The notes under the pieces were generated by a model. That model worked only from the letters and a program-made list of their open reading frames with translations. It did not search any database and was not told the DNA's origin. A stretch of DNA of 64,000 nt from Pseudomonadota bacterium (lineage in GTDB: Bacteria; Pseudomonadota; Alphaproteobacteria; Sphingomonadales; Sphingomonadaceae). How positions within the stretch are numbered: position 1 is the first letter of the stretch; every line of letters starts with the position of its first letter. This document shows, piece after piece, positions 44,801 to 56,800 of the stretch. The stretch lies in NCBI GenBank assembly GCA_023389105.1, contig JAEWEY010000004.1, forward strand, positions 248,001 through 312,000. Direction: 5' to 3'. The position numbers were made by a program, and so were the translations under genes.

Positions 44801-45303
44801 AAAGCGCGCCACCGCCGAGCGAGGCGATGCGCCGGGCGGCACTTCGTGGAACTTGGATCCACCATCTGCTCGAGCTTCTCCCCGCGGTATCACCGGACGC
44901 GCGATCGGCCGCCGCCGACCGCTGGCTCGAACAATCCGCCAATGTTGTGGAGACCTCGGTCCGCGACGAGGTCGTTGCCCTCGTTTGCGATATCCTGTCG
45001 GATCCACGCTTTTCCGATCTTTTCGGGCCTGGCTCACTGGGCGAAGCCCCTCTTGCAGCAACACTGCACGACGGCCGCGTCATCGCCGGAACGGTCGATC
45101 GCCTTCTGGTCACCGACGACCGGGTGGCGGTGATCGACTTCAAGACCGGGCGGGTGCCCGTAGTCGATGAAGACGTTCCGGCCAGCCACCTGGCGCAGAT
45201 GAAGGCCTATACCCAAGCACTGCAGATCATCTTCCCTGGTCGGCATGTCAGCGCCTCCCTTTTGTACACAGCCGGTCCCAAGTTGATCGAACTGACGCCT
45301 TGA
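41872..45303 (+). CDS. addA: Double-strand-break repair helicase AddA
   Basis: A 1143-residue UvrD-like helicase with nuclease domain, partner of AddB. Walker A is ASAGTGKT at residues 29-36, the Walker B is VLVDEAQDTNAAQWDI, motif III includes FMVGDFKQAIYGFQGTDP, motif V is VRVMTVHGAKGLEAPVVIL, and LLYVALTRAADRLIISG is motif VI. The C-terminal nuclease active site is DDRVAVIDFKTGRVPV. The ATG at 41872 is chosen; a TTG twelve bases upstream is in frame but less likely. It is followed 54 bases later by trxA. Confidence 0.95.
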   Translation: MSGRLKTLPELKGEQSQASDPRVHAALSASAGTGKTQVLTARVLRLLLQRARPESILCLTFTKAAAAEMANRIGSRLAAWVRLKDTELGQDLLHLGERNDPRMRERARQLFARVLDCPGGLKIQTIHAFSQSLLAAFPAEAGIVPGFQPLEGRAEQELVRRTLAELLADAESGGAQRLIADVQRLSRRLGEAGAIEHLQICARRPDAMNAFGLPETIEPRIRNLLQLPVDTHDDSVEDYIAHHCGDDQFDCDLLRAVAEANRAWGASSGLGHAAEIDEWLALTPIERAAKLNNLRKVVQTEKGTPRVSAGQKKAEPNYEEHAGRLANLIGDLLRIQRGAEFAADIAAGLRAGQAFALAYTRAKRAAGVADFNDLIDWTRRLLNEPGMGDWVRYKLDRQVDHVLVDEAQDTNAAQWDIIDRLVDEFFSGSSEAEQRVRTLFMVGDFKQAIYGFQGTDPARFNEAREDFKARAAALDPGADDLFSYQARAQEFRDLSIAASFRSAQPVLDVVDAVIDAVGAAAIGLAEAPPAHRAHHSTRPGQVELWQPFAIPDPEDDSDEGEERWISLRDRKYAEEIADRIRAMLEEGPVLASTERPLTPGDILILVRSRGELASLIVARLFSAGVPVAGVDRLHLHEPLAVQDLLAAVKFAVQPSDDLSLACLLVSPLIGWDQDQLRLLAYGREGRLWRALRERAGENKAFAAAHSALSELLRIADFTTPSQFLETILTGPMQGRRRIYARLGMAARDAIDELMNSALEFERTETASLDRFLSWFSRGTVDVQRDPGAPANEVRVMTVHGAKGLEAPVVILADATADPARLGRMPIAMDIPVPGVGDAPLLRPRKEERGPPFEVAMAERERRDAEEHLRLLYVALTRAADRLIISGVRPKERKDGADPRPASCWHRIVEQAMLPISEAGEDHVALRYAAGAPISPRRVRSKVELPATVVPAWASQPAPPEARPPRPLAPSAIAVDDESAPPPSEAMRRAALRGTWIHHLLELLPAVSPDARSAAADRWLEQSANVVETSVRDEVVALVCDILSDPRFSDLFGPGSLGEAPLAATLHDGRVIAGTVDRLLVTDDRVAVIDFKTGRVPVVDEDVPASHLAQMKAYTQALQIIFPGRHVSASLLYTAGPKLIELTP

Positions 45304-45357
45304 GGGTGGTGCCCCGAGCGCCCATATCAGCCATCAATTCGCAGGAGATCTTTTGTC

Positions 45358-45687
45358 ATGGCCACCAAGTCTGTCACCGACCAGAGCTTTGCGTCCGACG
45401 TTCTGGGCTCTGAAACCCCCGTGCTCGTGGATTTCTGGGCGGAGTGGTGCGGACCGTGCCGAATGATTGCCCCGGCGCTCGAGGAGATTGCGGGTGAACT
45501 GGGTGACAAGGTCACGATCGCCAAGCTGAACATCGACGAGAACCCGGATACGCCGGGCCGTTATGGCGTCCGCGGCATTCCGACGATGCTGCTTTTCAAG
45601 GGTGGCCAGCCGGTCGCACAGAAGGTCGGCGCGGCGCCGCGCAGCCAGATTCAGCAGTGGCTCGAAAGCAGCCTCGACGCGGCCTGA
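45358..45687 (+). CDS. trxA: Thioredoxin
   Basis: A 109-residue cytoplasmic disulfide reductase. The active site is WAEWCGPCRMIAPALEEI, with the conserved cis-Pro in GIPTMLLFKGG. It is electron donor to ribonucleotide reductase, methionine sulfoxide reductases and others. The ribosome site AGGAGAT lies upstream. trxA after addA is the usual alphaproteobacterial order. Confidence 0.97.
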   Translation: MATKSVTDQSFASDVLGSETPVLVDFWAEWCGPCRMIAPALEEIAGELGDKVTIAKLNIDENPDTPGRYGVRGIPTMLLFKGGQPVAQKVGAAPRSQIQQWLESSLDAA

Positions 45688-45715
45688 GCCTTCGTTCGGC
45701 GGCGCCCCCGATTAA

Positions 45716-45744
45716 TTGACTATAAGGGGGGCGCTCCCTAAATC
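45716..45744 (+). promoter_or_regulatory. Candidate sigma-70 promoter for secA
   Basis: TTGACT, seventeen bases, then TAAATC. The -35 matches the consensus well and the -10 poorly. The -35 lies in the loop of a hairpin whose arms are GCGCCCCC (45702-45709) and GGGGGCGC (45727-45734). This hairpin may mark the end of the trxA transcript. The start point would be about 65 bases before the secA ATG. Confidence 0.35.
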
Positions 45745-45819
45745 GCTGGACACATTTTCCCCTGCTTCGGCGGGTGCAATTCGTCGCACCTAAACCGCGC
45801 GGGTTTTTAAGGGATTTCC

Positions 45820-48555
<2,736 letters not shown>

Positions 48556-48566
48556 TCGCAGAGCCG

Positions 48567-51500
48567 ATGGCCGTCGCCATGCCGATCGATCGCACCGCCG
48601 TTCGCCGTGCCTATCGTCCGGACGAAAATAAGGTCGTCGACGAGCGGATTGCCCAGGCGCGGCTGAGCGCCGCCGAACTCGGCGAAGCGACAGCGACCGC
48701 CCGTGCTCTGGTCAAGGGCGTTCGCGCGCACAAGCCATCGGGGGTCGACGCGTTTCTCCACGCCTACGACCTTGGATCGGACGAGGGCATCGCCATGATG
48801 TGCCTGGCGGAAGCCCTGCTGCGCATTCCCGATGCCCACACCGCCGACGAGTTGATCGCCGACAAATTGTCGGGTCCCGATTGGTCAGATCAGGTCGGAC
48901 GGTCCGACTCCGCGTTCGTGAACGCAGCGACCTTCTCGCTGCTGCTGACCGGCAAGGTGCTCGAGGGCGCGCAGGATCGTTCGTCCAACTGGAAGGCTGC
49001 CCTTGGTCGCGCGGTCGGTCGCCTTGGCGAGCCGGTCGTCCGAACGGCTGTCCGCGAGGCGATGAAAATTCTCGGCAAGAATTTTGTTTTCGGCCGCACC
49101 ATCGATGAAGCGTTGAAGCGCGCGGCGCCGGAGCAGAAGCAGGGCCTTAGCCACAGCTTCGACATGCTGGGTGAGGCGGCGAAGACGTTCGCCGACGCCG
49201 AGCGCTACGCCCACTCTTATCATGCTGCGCTTCAGCGGATCGCGAAAGAGTCCAAAGGCGGCTTCCGCAAGGATCCCGGCATTTCGGTCAAGCTGACGGC
49301 GCTTCACCCGCGTTTCGAATACACGCATCGCGATGAGGCACTCGCCGCGGTGGTCCCAGTCGTTCGCGAACTGGCGATGCTGGCGTCGCAAGCCGACGTT
49401 CACTTCACCATCGACGCCGAGGAGGCCGACCGGCTCGAGCTGCAGATGGACGTATTCGAGGCGTTGCTCGCCGACGACGCCCTGTTCGCCAATGGCTGGG
49501 GCGGGTTCGGCGTCGCCTTGCAGGCATACCAGAAGCGCGCGGCACCGTTGTGCGACTGGGTCATCGACGCGGCGCGAACCTACGGGCGCAAGCTCATGGT
49601 TCGTCTGGTCAAGGGCGCTTATTGGGATACGGAGATCAAGGCCGCGCAGGTCGGTGGACTGCCCGATTATCCCGTCTTCACACGCAAGGTCGCGACCGAC
49701 GTCTCCTACCTAGCATGTGCACGCAAGCTGCTGGCTGCCACGGACGCCATCTACCCGGCGTTTGCCACGCACAACGCCAACACCATCGGCCAGATCAAGG
49801 CACTCGCGGCCGGCAAGGAATTCGAGTTCCAGCGGCTCCACGGCATGGGCGAGGAGCTTTATGAAGAGCTCGCCCGGCTGGAAGGTGCGATTGGCGACCG
49901 CCGCACGCCGGTGCGTATCTACGCGCCGGTCGGCAGTCACAAGGAACTGTTGGCTTATCTGGTTCGCCGCCTCCTCGAGAACGGCGCCAACTCCAGCTTC
50001 GTCAACCGCATCGCCGACGAGCAGGTGTCGATTGATGAGCTGATCGGCGATCCGGTGGCCGAGCTCGACGCGTTGAGGCCGCGGCGAAATCCCAAGATCC
50101 TGCTTCCACGCGACGTCTTCGGCCCCGATCGGCACAACAGCGCCGGTCTCGATCTTTCCGATTCTCTGGAGCGGGAGCCGGTGCTGGCGCGCCTCCAGGC
50201 CCTCGAAAGCAAGCGCTGGACCGCGAAGCCCACAATTGGATCGGGAACGCCGCGGCCTGTGACCTCACCGCACGATCGCGGCAGCGAGGTCGGGACCGTT
50301 TTCGAAGCGAGCGCGGACGACGTCGACCAAATGGTGCGCGCGGGTCATGCTGCGCAGCAGCGTTGGGATGCGGTAGGCGGCGAGGCCCGCGCGCCGCTGC
50401 TCGATCGCACCGCCGATTTGTTCGAGGAGCATCGCGAGCAATTCTACTCGCTGTGCATCCGTGAAGCCGGGAAAACGCTTCCTGACGCGATCCTTGAAGT
50501 CCGCGAAGCGGTCGATTTCCTTCGGTTCTACGCATCCGAGGCGCGGCGGCAATTCGTCCGGCCAATGCCGCTGCCAGGGCCAACCGGGGAGCATAATGAG
50601 TTGCGGCTGCATGGCCGCGGCGTGTTCGCCTGCATCAGCCCGTGGAATTTTCCGCTGGCGATCTTCGCGGGGCCGGTTGCCGCAGCGTTAGCCGCAGGCA
50701 ACGCCGCAATCGCCAAGCCCGCTGAACAGACGCCGCTCATTGGCGCCTTGGCCATCGATCTGTTCCACCAAGCTGGCGTGCCAAAGGATATCGTCCAGCT
50801 TGCACCAGGTGACGGCCGGGTCGGCGCCGCGCTTACGCAGCATCCACTCCTCGCCGGCGTCGCCTTCACCGGTTCGACTGATACTGCGCGGTTGATCAAC
50901 CGAGCCCTCGCAGAGCGCGACGGACCGATCATCCCCTTCATCGCCGAGACCGGCGGCCAGAACGCGATGATCGTCGACAGCTCGGCGCTTCCCGAGCAGG
51001 TCACGCGCGACGTGATCTCCTCGGCATTCCAGAGTGCGGGCCAGCGCTGCTCCGCATGCCGCGTGATATTCGTCCAGGACGATGTTGCGGATGGGATGGT
51101 GGCCATGATCGCGGGCGCCATGAGCGCCCTGACGATCGGCGACCCTTCGGACCTGGCAACGGACGTTGGTCCGGTCATTGACGAAGAGGCGAAGAAGCTT
51201 CTCGACGAGCACCTTACCTGGCTCGATCAGCATGCGAAGCGCGTCGGACGATTGGATTTGCCGGCCGCGGCAGCAAAGGGGAGCTTCGTCACGCCCGCGC
51301 TCTACGAAATCCGATCTTTGAGCGAGCTCAACAAGGAGAACTTCGGCCCGATCCTCCATGTCATTCGCTTCAACGGTGAAAAGCTGCAGGACGTCGTCGA
51401 GCAAATCAACGCGACGGGCTATGGCCTGACCCTAGGGCTGCAAAGCCGGATCGACACCGTCCGCGACTATGTCGAGGAGCATGCGCGGGTCGGCAATTTC

Positions 51501-51689
51501 TACGTCAATCGCAACCAGATCGGCGCGGTCGTAGAGAGCCAGCCTTTCGGGGGCGAGGGCCTCAGCGGAACGGGGCCCAAGGCGGGTGGACCGCACTATG
51601 TTGCTCGGTTTGCAACGGAACGGGTGACCTGCATCGACACGACTGCGGCGGGCGGCAATGCGTCGCTGATGGCGTCGATCGACGGCTAA
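48567..51689 (+). CDS. putA: Bifunctional proline dehydrogenase / glutamate semialdehyde dehydrogenase PutA
   Basis: A 1040-residue enzyme oxidising proline to glutamate in two steps with substrate channelling. The proline dehydrogenase barrel occupies about residues 100-460 with IDAEEADRLELQMDVFEAL and GYGGFGVALQAYQKRA-like sequence (GGFGVALQAYQKRAAPLC), FAD-site RLVKGAYWDTEIK and FATHNANTIGQI. The aldehyde dehydrogenase half has the catalytic Cys in SAGQRCSACRVIF, the Glu in FIAETGGQNAMIVD, and PWNFPLAIFAGP. The N-terminal ribbon-helix-helix DNA-binding domain of E. coli PutA is absent, so it cannot repress its own gene that way. ATG 48567 is preferred over an upstream extension into secA. 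Confidence 0.95.
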   Translation: MAVAMPIDRTAVRRAYRPDENKVVDERIAQARLSAAELGEATATARALVKGVRAHKPSGVDAFLHAYDLGSDEGIAMMCLAEALLRIPDAHTADELIADKLSGPDWSDQVGRSDSAFVNAATFSLLLTGKVLEGAQDRSSNWKAALGRAVGRLGEPVVRTAVREAMKILGKNFVFGRTIDEALKRAAPEQKQGLSHSFDMLGEAAKTFADAERYAHSYHAALQRIAKESKGGFRKDPGISVKLTALHPRFEYTHRDEALAAVVPVVRELAMLASQADVHFTIDAEEADRLELQMDVFEALLADDALFANGWGGFGVALQAYQKRAAPLCDWVIDAARTYGRKLMVRLVKGAYWDTEIKAAQVGGLPDYPVFTRKVATDVSYLACARKLLAATDAIYPAFATHNANTIGQIKALAAGKEFEFQRLHGMGEELYEELARLEGAIGDRRTPVRIYAPVGSHKELLAYLVRRLLENGANSSFVNRIADEQVSIDELIGDPVAELDALRPRRNPKILLPRDVFGPDRHNSAGLDLSDSLEREPVLARLQALESKRWTAKPTIGSGTPRPVTSPHDRGSEVGTVFEASADDVDQMVRAGHAAQQRWDAVGGEARAPLLDRTADLFEEHREQFYSLCIREAGKTLPDAILEVREAVDFLRFYASEARRQFVRPMPLPGPTGEHNELRLHGRGVFACISPWNFPLAIFAGPVAAALAAGNAAIAKPAEQTPLIGALAIDLFHQAGVPKDIVQLAPGDGRVGAALTQHPLLAGVAFTGSTDTARLINRALAERDGPIIPFIAETGGQNAMIVDSSALPEQVTRDVISSAFQSAGQRCSACRVIFVQDDVADGMVAMIAGAMSALTIGDPSDLATDVGPVIDEEAKKLLDEHLTWLDQHAKRVGRLDLPAAAAKGSFVTPALYEIRSLSELNKENFGPILHVIRFNGEKLQDVVEQINATGYGLTLGLQSRIDTVRDYVEEHARVGNFYVNRNQIGAVVESQPFGGEGLSGTGPKAGGPHYVARFATERVTCIDTTAAGGNASLMASIDG

Positions 51690-51799
51690 CGCCGTCCCAT
51701 CCTGACACGCGCCAGACTCCTCGCTGGAGCGAGCCTCGAAAAAATGGGTTGGTGGCAATGCGGGGCGGTCCTCTTAGCGGACACGAACACGTCTCGTCG

Positions 51800-51836
51800 G
51801 CGGCCGGGACGCCCAAAGCTCGGCCGCTTCGTTCTT
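51800..51836 (+). terminator. Possible terminator after putA
   Basis: GCGGCCG (51800-51806) and CGGCCGC (51821-51827) pair with a 14-base loop, followed by TTCGTTCTTT. It lies 111 bases after the putA stop, before the opposite-strand tRNA. The loop is large and the T-tract broken, so the call is weak. The other bases between putA and the tRNA hold a short CTCGCT/AGCGAG hairpin but no gene that I can see. Confidence 0.35.
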
Positions 51837-51853
51837 TCAACGCTGGAAGAAAA

Positions 51854-51928
51854 TGGCTCCCCGGGCCTGATTCGAACAGGCGGCCGTCCGATTAACAGTC
51901 GGATGCTCTACCGCTGAGCTACCGGGGA
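51854..51928 (-). tRNA. tRNA-Asn (anticodon GTT)
   Basis: The minus strand gives a 75-base tRNA including a genome-encoded CCA. The acceptor arms TCCCCGG and CCGGGGA pair fully. The D-arm is GCTCAGCGGTAGAGC, the anticodon loop CTGTTAA carries GTT, and the T-arm is GCCTGTTCGAATCAGGC. The discriminator is G. This tRNA is an expected substrate of t6A37 modification (ANN decoding), the pathway of tsaE here. The 80 bases upstream contain two short GC-rich inverted repeats but no clear promoter. Confidence 0.96.
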
Positions 51929-52008
51929 GCAGCCCTCAAGAGGGCGCGGGCGCTCAATAGCGCGGCCTTCCTTAAAGGCAAGTCACCACGGCTGGATTGG
52001 CCGAAAAT

Positions 52009-52821
52009 TCAGGTGGCGAACTGTTCCATCGCGATCCGCTCGTCCAGCGCATGCTCGGGGTCGAACAGCAAGGTGAGCGAGCGTTCGCGATCAAGCCGCA
52101 CTTCGACGCGCGCAACGTCGCGAACCTCGATCTGGTCGGCGACCGCCGAAACAGGCCGGTTTTCGGCCTCGAGAATGGAAAAGCATACCGCCGTGTCGTC
52201 CGGAAGGATGGCACCAGACCAGCGTCGCGGGCGGAACGGGCTGATGGGCGTCAGCGCCAGCATCTTGGCTGCCAGCGGCAGGATCGGGCCGTGCGCGGAA
52301 AGATTATATGCGGTCGACCCGGCCGGTGTGGCCACCAGGACGCCGTCGCAAGCAAGTTCCGGCAGCGCGACCCGTCCGTTGACCGAAATCTCGATCTTTG
52401 CAGTCTGCCGCGTTTCCCTCAGCAGCGAAACTTCGTTGATGGCGGCGTAGGTGAAGACTTGGCCGGACACGGTCGTCGCCTTCATCTGCAGTGGCGCGAC
52501 GCGGATCGCCTTCGCCGCGGCAATCCGTTCTGCAAGCCGGTCGATGCGCCATTCGTTCATCAGGAAGCCGACGGTGCCCCGGTTCATGCCGAACACGGGG
52601 ATGGACCTGTCCTCCTCAAGCATCCTGTGCAGGGTCTGCAGCATAAAGCCATCGCCGCCGAGCGCGACCAGCGTGCTGGCCGATTCAATCGGCGCGAAGG
52701 TGAAGCGCTTGCGAAGCATGGCCTCTGCCGCCCGGGCGACGTCGGTGTGCGAAGATAGCAATCCGATCCCTTGGGTCGAGAGATCGGCCATCACTGCTGA
52801 GGTGCCCATGTCCGCATTCAA
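52009..52821 (-). CDS. nadK: NAD kinase
   Basis: A 270-residue kinase making NADP from NAD. The GGDG motif (LVALGGDGFML), NRGTVGFLMNEW, the INEVSLLRE and CDGVLVATPAGSTAYNLSAHGP motifs are all present and typical. Length is normal for proteobacteria. The exact start is not certain: ATG 52821 gives an extra N-terminus MNADMGTSAVMADLSTQG, while ATGs a few codons downstream are alternatives. The upstream region to the divergent EAL gene is about 190 bases, with no clear promoter seen. Confidence 0.94.
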   Translation of the reverse strand: MNADMGTSAVMADLSTQGIGLLSSHTDVARAAEAMLRKRFTFAPIESASTLVALGGDGFMLQTLHRMLEEDRSIPVFGMNRGTVGFLMNEWRIDRLAERIAAAKAIRVAPLQMKATTVSGQVFTYAAINEVSLLRETRQTAKIEISVNGRVALPELACDGVLVATPAGSTAYNLSAHGPILPLAAKMLALTPISPFRPRRWSGAILPDDTAVCFSILEAENRPVSAVADQIEVRDVARVEVRLDRERSLTLLFDPEHALDERIAMEQFAT

Positions 52822-53010
52822 AGCCGCAACTCCTCAAGCAGTGGCAAGGGTGAAGATAGGCATAAGAACGCGCGAGGTCACTGTCCCGTTTCGATGCGCA
52901 ACCTTGGCAGCCCATATCCGACCCCGGCGGCGCCAGTTAGTCAGCGCTCGTGGAGACCAGGGGCAAGGTGAGTTGAGTAGCGGGGGAAAGAGGCTTTGAC
53001 CTGGAACGAA

Positions 53011-53826
53011 ATGAGCAAATGGGGACGGCGAGCTTCTGACCATGGGGCGACTGCCCTGGCTGCCCCGCGGCGGGATCCGCTGCTCGAGGCCGCGATCGCC
53101 CATGAGCAGGTCGACGTTCTTTTCCAGCCACTGATCGATCCGGCAACGGGCATCATCATGGGAGCGGAGGCCCTGGCGCGGTCAGCGGTCGCGAACGACG
53201 CGCAATTGCTCTTCAACCGCGCCGCCGCAGGGGGTCTGGCCGAGCGCCTCTCGCGGCTCGTACAGCGCAAGGCGCTGCGGACGGCGGCGGCCTGGGAAGG
53301 CCCGCTCAAGGGGTTGGGCCTGTCGATCAACGTCCTGCCAGCGGACCTTGCGCGACCGAATTACGAACTATGGTTGCTCGACGAGGTCCATTCGGCAGGA
53401 ATGGACCCGCGCCGGGTGACAGCCGAGATCACCGAGAGCGCGCTTTTGACGGACCAAGAAGCCGTCGCGGAGCGGCTTACCCGCTTGCGCGAAGCGGGAA
53501 TGCGGATCGCGGTCGATGACTTCGGCACGGGCTACGCGAGCCTTGCCTATCTGATTTCGCTACCGCTGGATTCGATCAAGATCGACCGTGGGCTCATTGC
53601 GGACATCGTTGGCGGGGAGCGCGACCGCATTGTCGTCCGCGCGATGATCCACCTGGCGCGCGAGCTCGATCTGCGGGTCGTGGTCGAAGGCGTGGAAACC
53701 ACGGGCCAGCTCGACCTGCTCGCCGAATGGGGCTGCGATCTTTACCAGGGGTTCCTCGGCGCCGGCGCACTGACACAGGACGAGCTGGCGCGCTTCGTCG
53801 CCGCCGCCAACGCCGAAGCGGCTTAG
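53011..53826 (+). CDS. EAL-domain cyclic-di-GMP phosphodiesterase
   Basis: A 271-residue stand-alone EAL protein, no GGDEF or sensory domain. Conserved residues look complete: GAEALAR (Glu of EAL), LSINVLPADL (Asn), AEITESALL (Glu), VDDFGTGYASL (Asp-Asp), SIKIDRGLI (Lys/Asp), VEGVET (Glu) and LYQGFLGAGAL (Gln). It should therefore hydrolyse c-di-GMP to pGpG. The start is uncertain: ATG 53011, or TTG 52996 with a purine-rich upstream AAAGAGG. Its TAG is shared with the convergent mfd (TTAG). Confidence 0.9.
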   Translation: MSKWGRRASDHGATALAAPRRDPLLEAAIAHEQVDVLFQPLIDPATGIIMGAEALARSAVANDAQLLFNRAAAGGLAERLSRLVQRKALRTAAAWEGPLKGLGLSINVLPADLARPNYELWLLDEVHSAGMDPRRVTAEITESALLTDQEAVAERLTRLREAGMRIAVDDFGTGYASLAYLISLPLDSIKIDRGLIADIVGGERDRIVVRAMIHLARELDLRVVVEGVETTGQLDLLAEWGCDLYQGFLGAGALTQDELARFVAAANAEAA

Positions 53827-56800
53827 GCGGGCTCCAATTCCTTCTTGGTAGCGGCTTCGCCCGCGGCCGCGACCCGCGCCAGGCCGCGCGAGAGCTGCAC
53901 CGCGCCGTTGAGCCGTGCTTCGGGCGTCGGCCAATCGCGCGACACCGCCATCTTGCTGTCCGGGCGCAGCTTGGCTGCGCCTTTGAGACGGTCGATGTAG
54001 CCGAGCAGTCCTTGGAGATCGGGAAAGCCACTGTCCGCAAAGGTGACCACGGCACCCTTCGGACCCATGTCGAGCTTGGCGACCATCGCCTGGCGAAGGT
54101 TCAGCTTCACCTCGACGATCTTCATCAGGTTTGCCGTTTCCTCCGGCATGGTGCCGAAGCGGTCGATCAGCTCGGCGGCGAAGGCGTCGATGGCCTGGCG
54201 GTCGTCGAGTTCGCCGAGGCGGCGATATAGACCCATGCGGAGGTCGAGGTCGGGGACATAAGTTTCCGGGATCATGATCGGCGCGTCCACGCTGATCAGC
54301 GGCGTGAACTCCTCGCGAGCCGGAACGCCGCCGGCCTTCATCTCGACGATCGCGTCCTCGAGCATCGACTGGTACAGCTCGAAGCCGACCTCCTTGATAT
54401 GGCCAGACTGCTCGTCGCCGAGCAGATTGCCCGCACCGCGGATGTCGAGGTCGTGACTGGCGAGCTGGAAGCCGGCACCAAGGCTGTCGAGGTCGGCCAG
54501 CACCTGCAGCCGCTTCTGCGCCGCCTCGGTGATCGACCGCGTCGTCGGCATGGTTAGATAGGCGTAGGCGCGGGTCTTGGACCGCCCAACGCGACCGCGG
54601 AGCTGATACAGTTGCGCGAGGCCGAACCGGTCCGAGCGGTGCACGATCAGCGTGTTCGCCGTCGGAATGTCGAGCCCGCTCTCCACGATCGTCGTGGACA
54701 GCAGCACGTCGTACTTGCGGTCGTAGAAAGCGCTCATCCGCTCCTCGACCTCGGTCGGGCTCATCTGGCCGTGCGCGGTGATGAACTTCACTTCCGGCAC
54801 CTGTTCCCGCAGCCATTCTTCAAGGTCGGGTAAGTCGGCGATGCGCGGCGCGACGAAGAAGCTTTGCCCGCCGCGATAATGTTCACGCAGCAGCGCTTCG
54901 CGCAGCACGACCCCGTCCCACGGCGTTACATAGGTGCGGACGGCGAGACGATCGACCGGCGGGGTCTGGATCACCGACAGCTCGCGCAACCCGCTCATTG
55001 CCATCTGCAGCGTGCGCGGGATCGGCGTGGCGGTCAGCGTCAGCACGTGAACGTCGGCGCGCAGCGCCTTGAGCCGCTCCTTGTGCGTGACTCCGAAATG
55101 CTGCTCCTCGTCCACGATGACGAGGCCGAGGCGCTTGAACTCAATGCCCTTCGCCAGGATCGCGTGCGTGCCGATGACGATGTCGACCGTGCCATCAGCG
55201 AGACCTTCCTTGGTTTTCTTGGCCTCGGCGGCAGGAACGAGACGGGACAGGCGGCCGATCTTGAGAGGGAAGCCGTGCAGCCGCTCTTCGAAGTTCTTGA
55301 AATGCTGCCGGGCAAGGAGGGTGGTGGGTCCGATCAGGGCGACCTGCTTTCCGGTCATCGCCATGACGAACGCCGCGCGCAGCGCCACCTCGGTCTTGCC
55401 GAAGCCGACGTCGCCGCAGACGAGCCGGTCCATCGGTTTGCCCGCGCCGAGGTCCTCGATGACGTCGGCGATCGCGCGCTCCTGATCGTCCGTCTCCTCG
55501 TACGGGAAGCGATCGACGAAGGCGGGATAGCTGGAGTCCGGCTCGGCAACGACGCCCGGCCGCGTCGCGCGCAGTGCGGCGACTTTGATTAGCTCGCCCG
55601 CGATTTCGCGGATCCGCTCCTTCATCCGCGACTTGCGCCGCTGCCACGCCTCACCGCCGAGGCTGTCGAGCGTCACGCCCTCGTTCTCGCTGCCGTAGCG
55701 GCTCAGCAACTCGATATTTTCGACCGGGACGTACAGCTTGTTGCCGCGCGCATATTCAAGGGCGACGCAGTCATGCGGGCTGTTGCCGACCTTGATCTGC
55801 GTCAGGCCCTCGTACCGACCGATGCCATGGTCGGCATGGACGACGAGATCGCCCGGCGAAAGCGTCGCCAACTCCTCGAGAAACGCCGAAGCGTCCTTGC
55901 GCTTCTTGCGCCGCCTGACGAGCCGGTCGCCGAGCATGTCCTGCTCGGTGAGCACCGAAACTTCTGGCGTGGTGAAGCCGTGATCGAGCGGAAGAACGAG
56001 CAGCGCCGGCTGGTTCTTGACGCCAAGCGCTTCCTGCCAGCTGTCGGCCATCTTCTGTGACTTGAGGCCGTGGTCTTCCAGCAGACCTGCGAGGCGTTCA
56101 CGCGCACCCCGGGTATAGCTTGCCAGCACGACCTTGTGTCCACTCTTCCGCAGGTCGCCGACGTGCTTGGCAACCGCTTCGTAGACGTTGGCTTGCTGTG
56201 CTCGCTCGGGCGCGAAGTCGCGCGCGGGCTGCACGCCGAAATCGATGATGCGGTCTGACTCGGGCTCGGGAAATGGCGACGCAAGGTGGGTAGGGCGGTC
56301 ATCGATGGCCTCCGCCCATTCCTGCTTTGTAAGATAAAGCTGGCTTGGTTCGAGCGGCCGGTAACTGCCCGGCTCCCCCTCCATCGCGCGGACGCGGTTT
56401 TGATAATAATCCTCGATCGCTTCGCGGCGGCTCTGCAGCGCCTGGTCTGCGGCGGTATCGCGGAACACGATGTCGTGATCGCCAAGATGGTCGAACAAAG
56501 TCTCGAGCCGGTCTTCGAGCAGGGGTAGCCAATGCTCCATACCCGCCATGCGGCGGCCTTCAGAAATAGCTTGATACAGTGGATCCTGCGTCGCCGTCGC
56601 GCCGAACTTTTCCCGATACCGTGAACGGAAGCGCTTGATGCTGTCGACGTCGAGGAGCGCCTCTGACGCGGGCATCAGAACAAACGCTTCGGCCTTGTCA
56701 GTGGATCGCTGGTCGGCCGGGTCGAACCTGCGCAAGCTGTCGATCTCGTCCCCGAAGAAGTCGAGCCGCAGCGCGAACTCCTCGCCAGCGGGGAAGACGT

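Noticed and set aside
51854..51928. tRNA-Asn as an integration site for a mobile element
   Set aside because: No integrase, no repeated tRNA 3' end and no change in gene content on either side.
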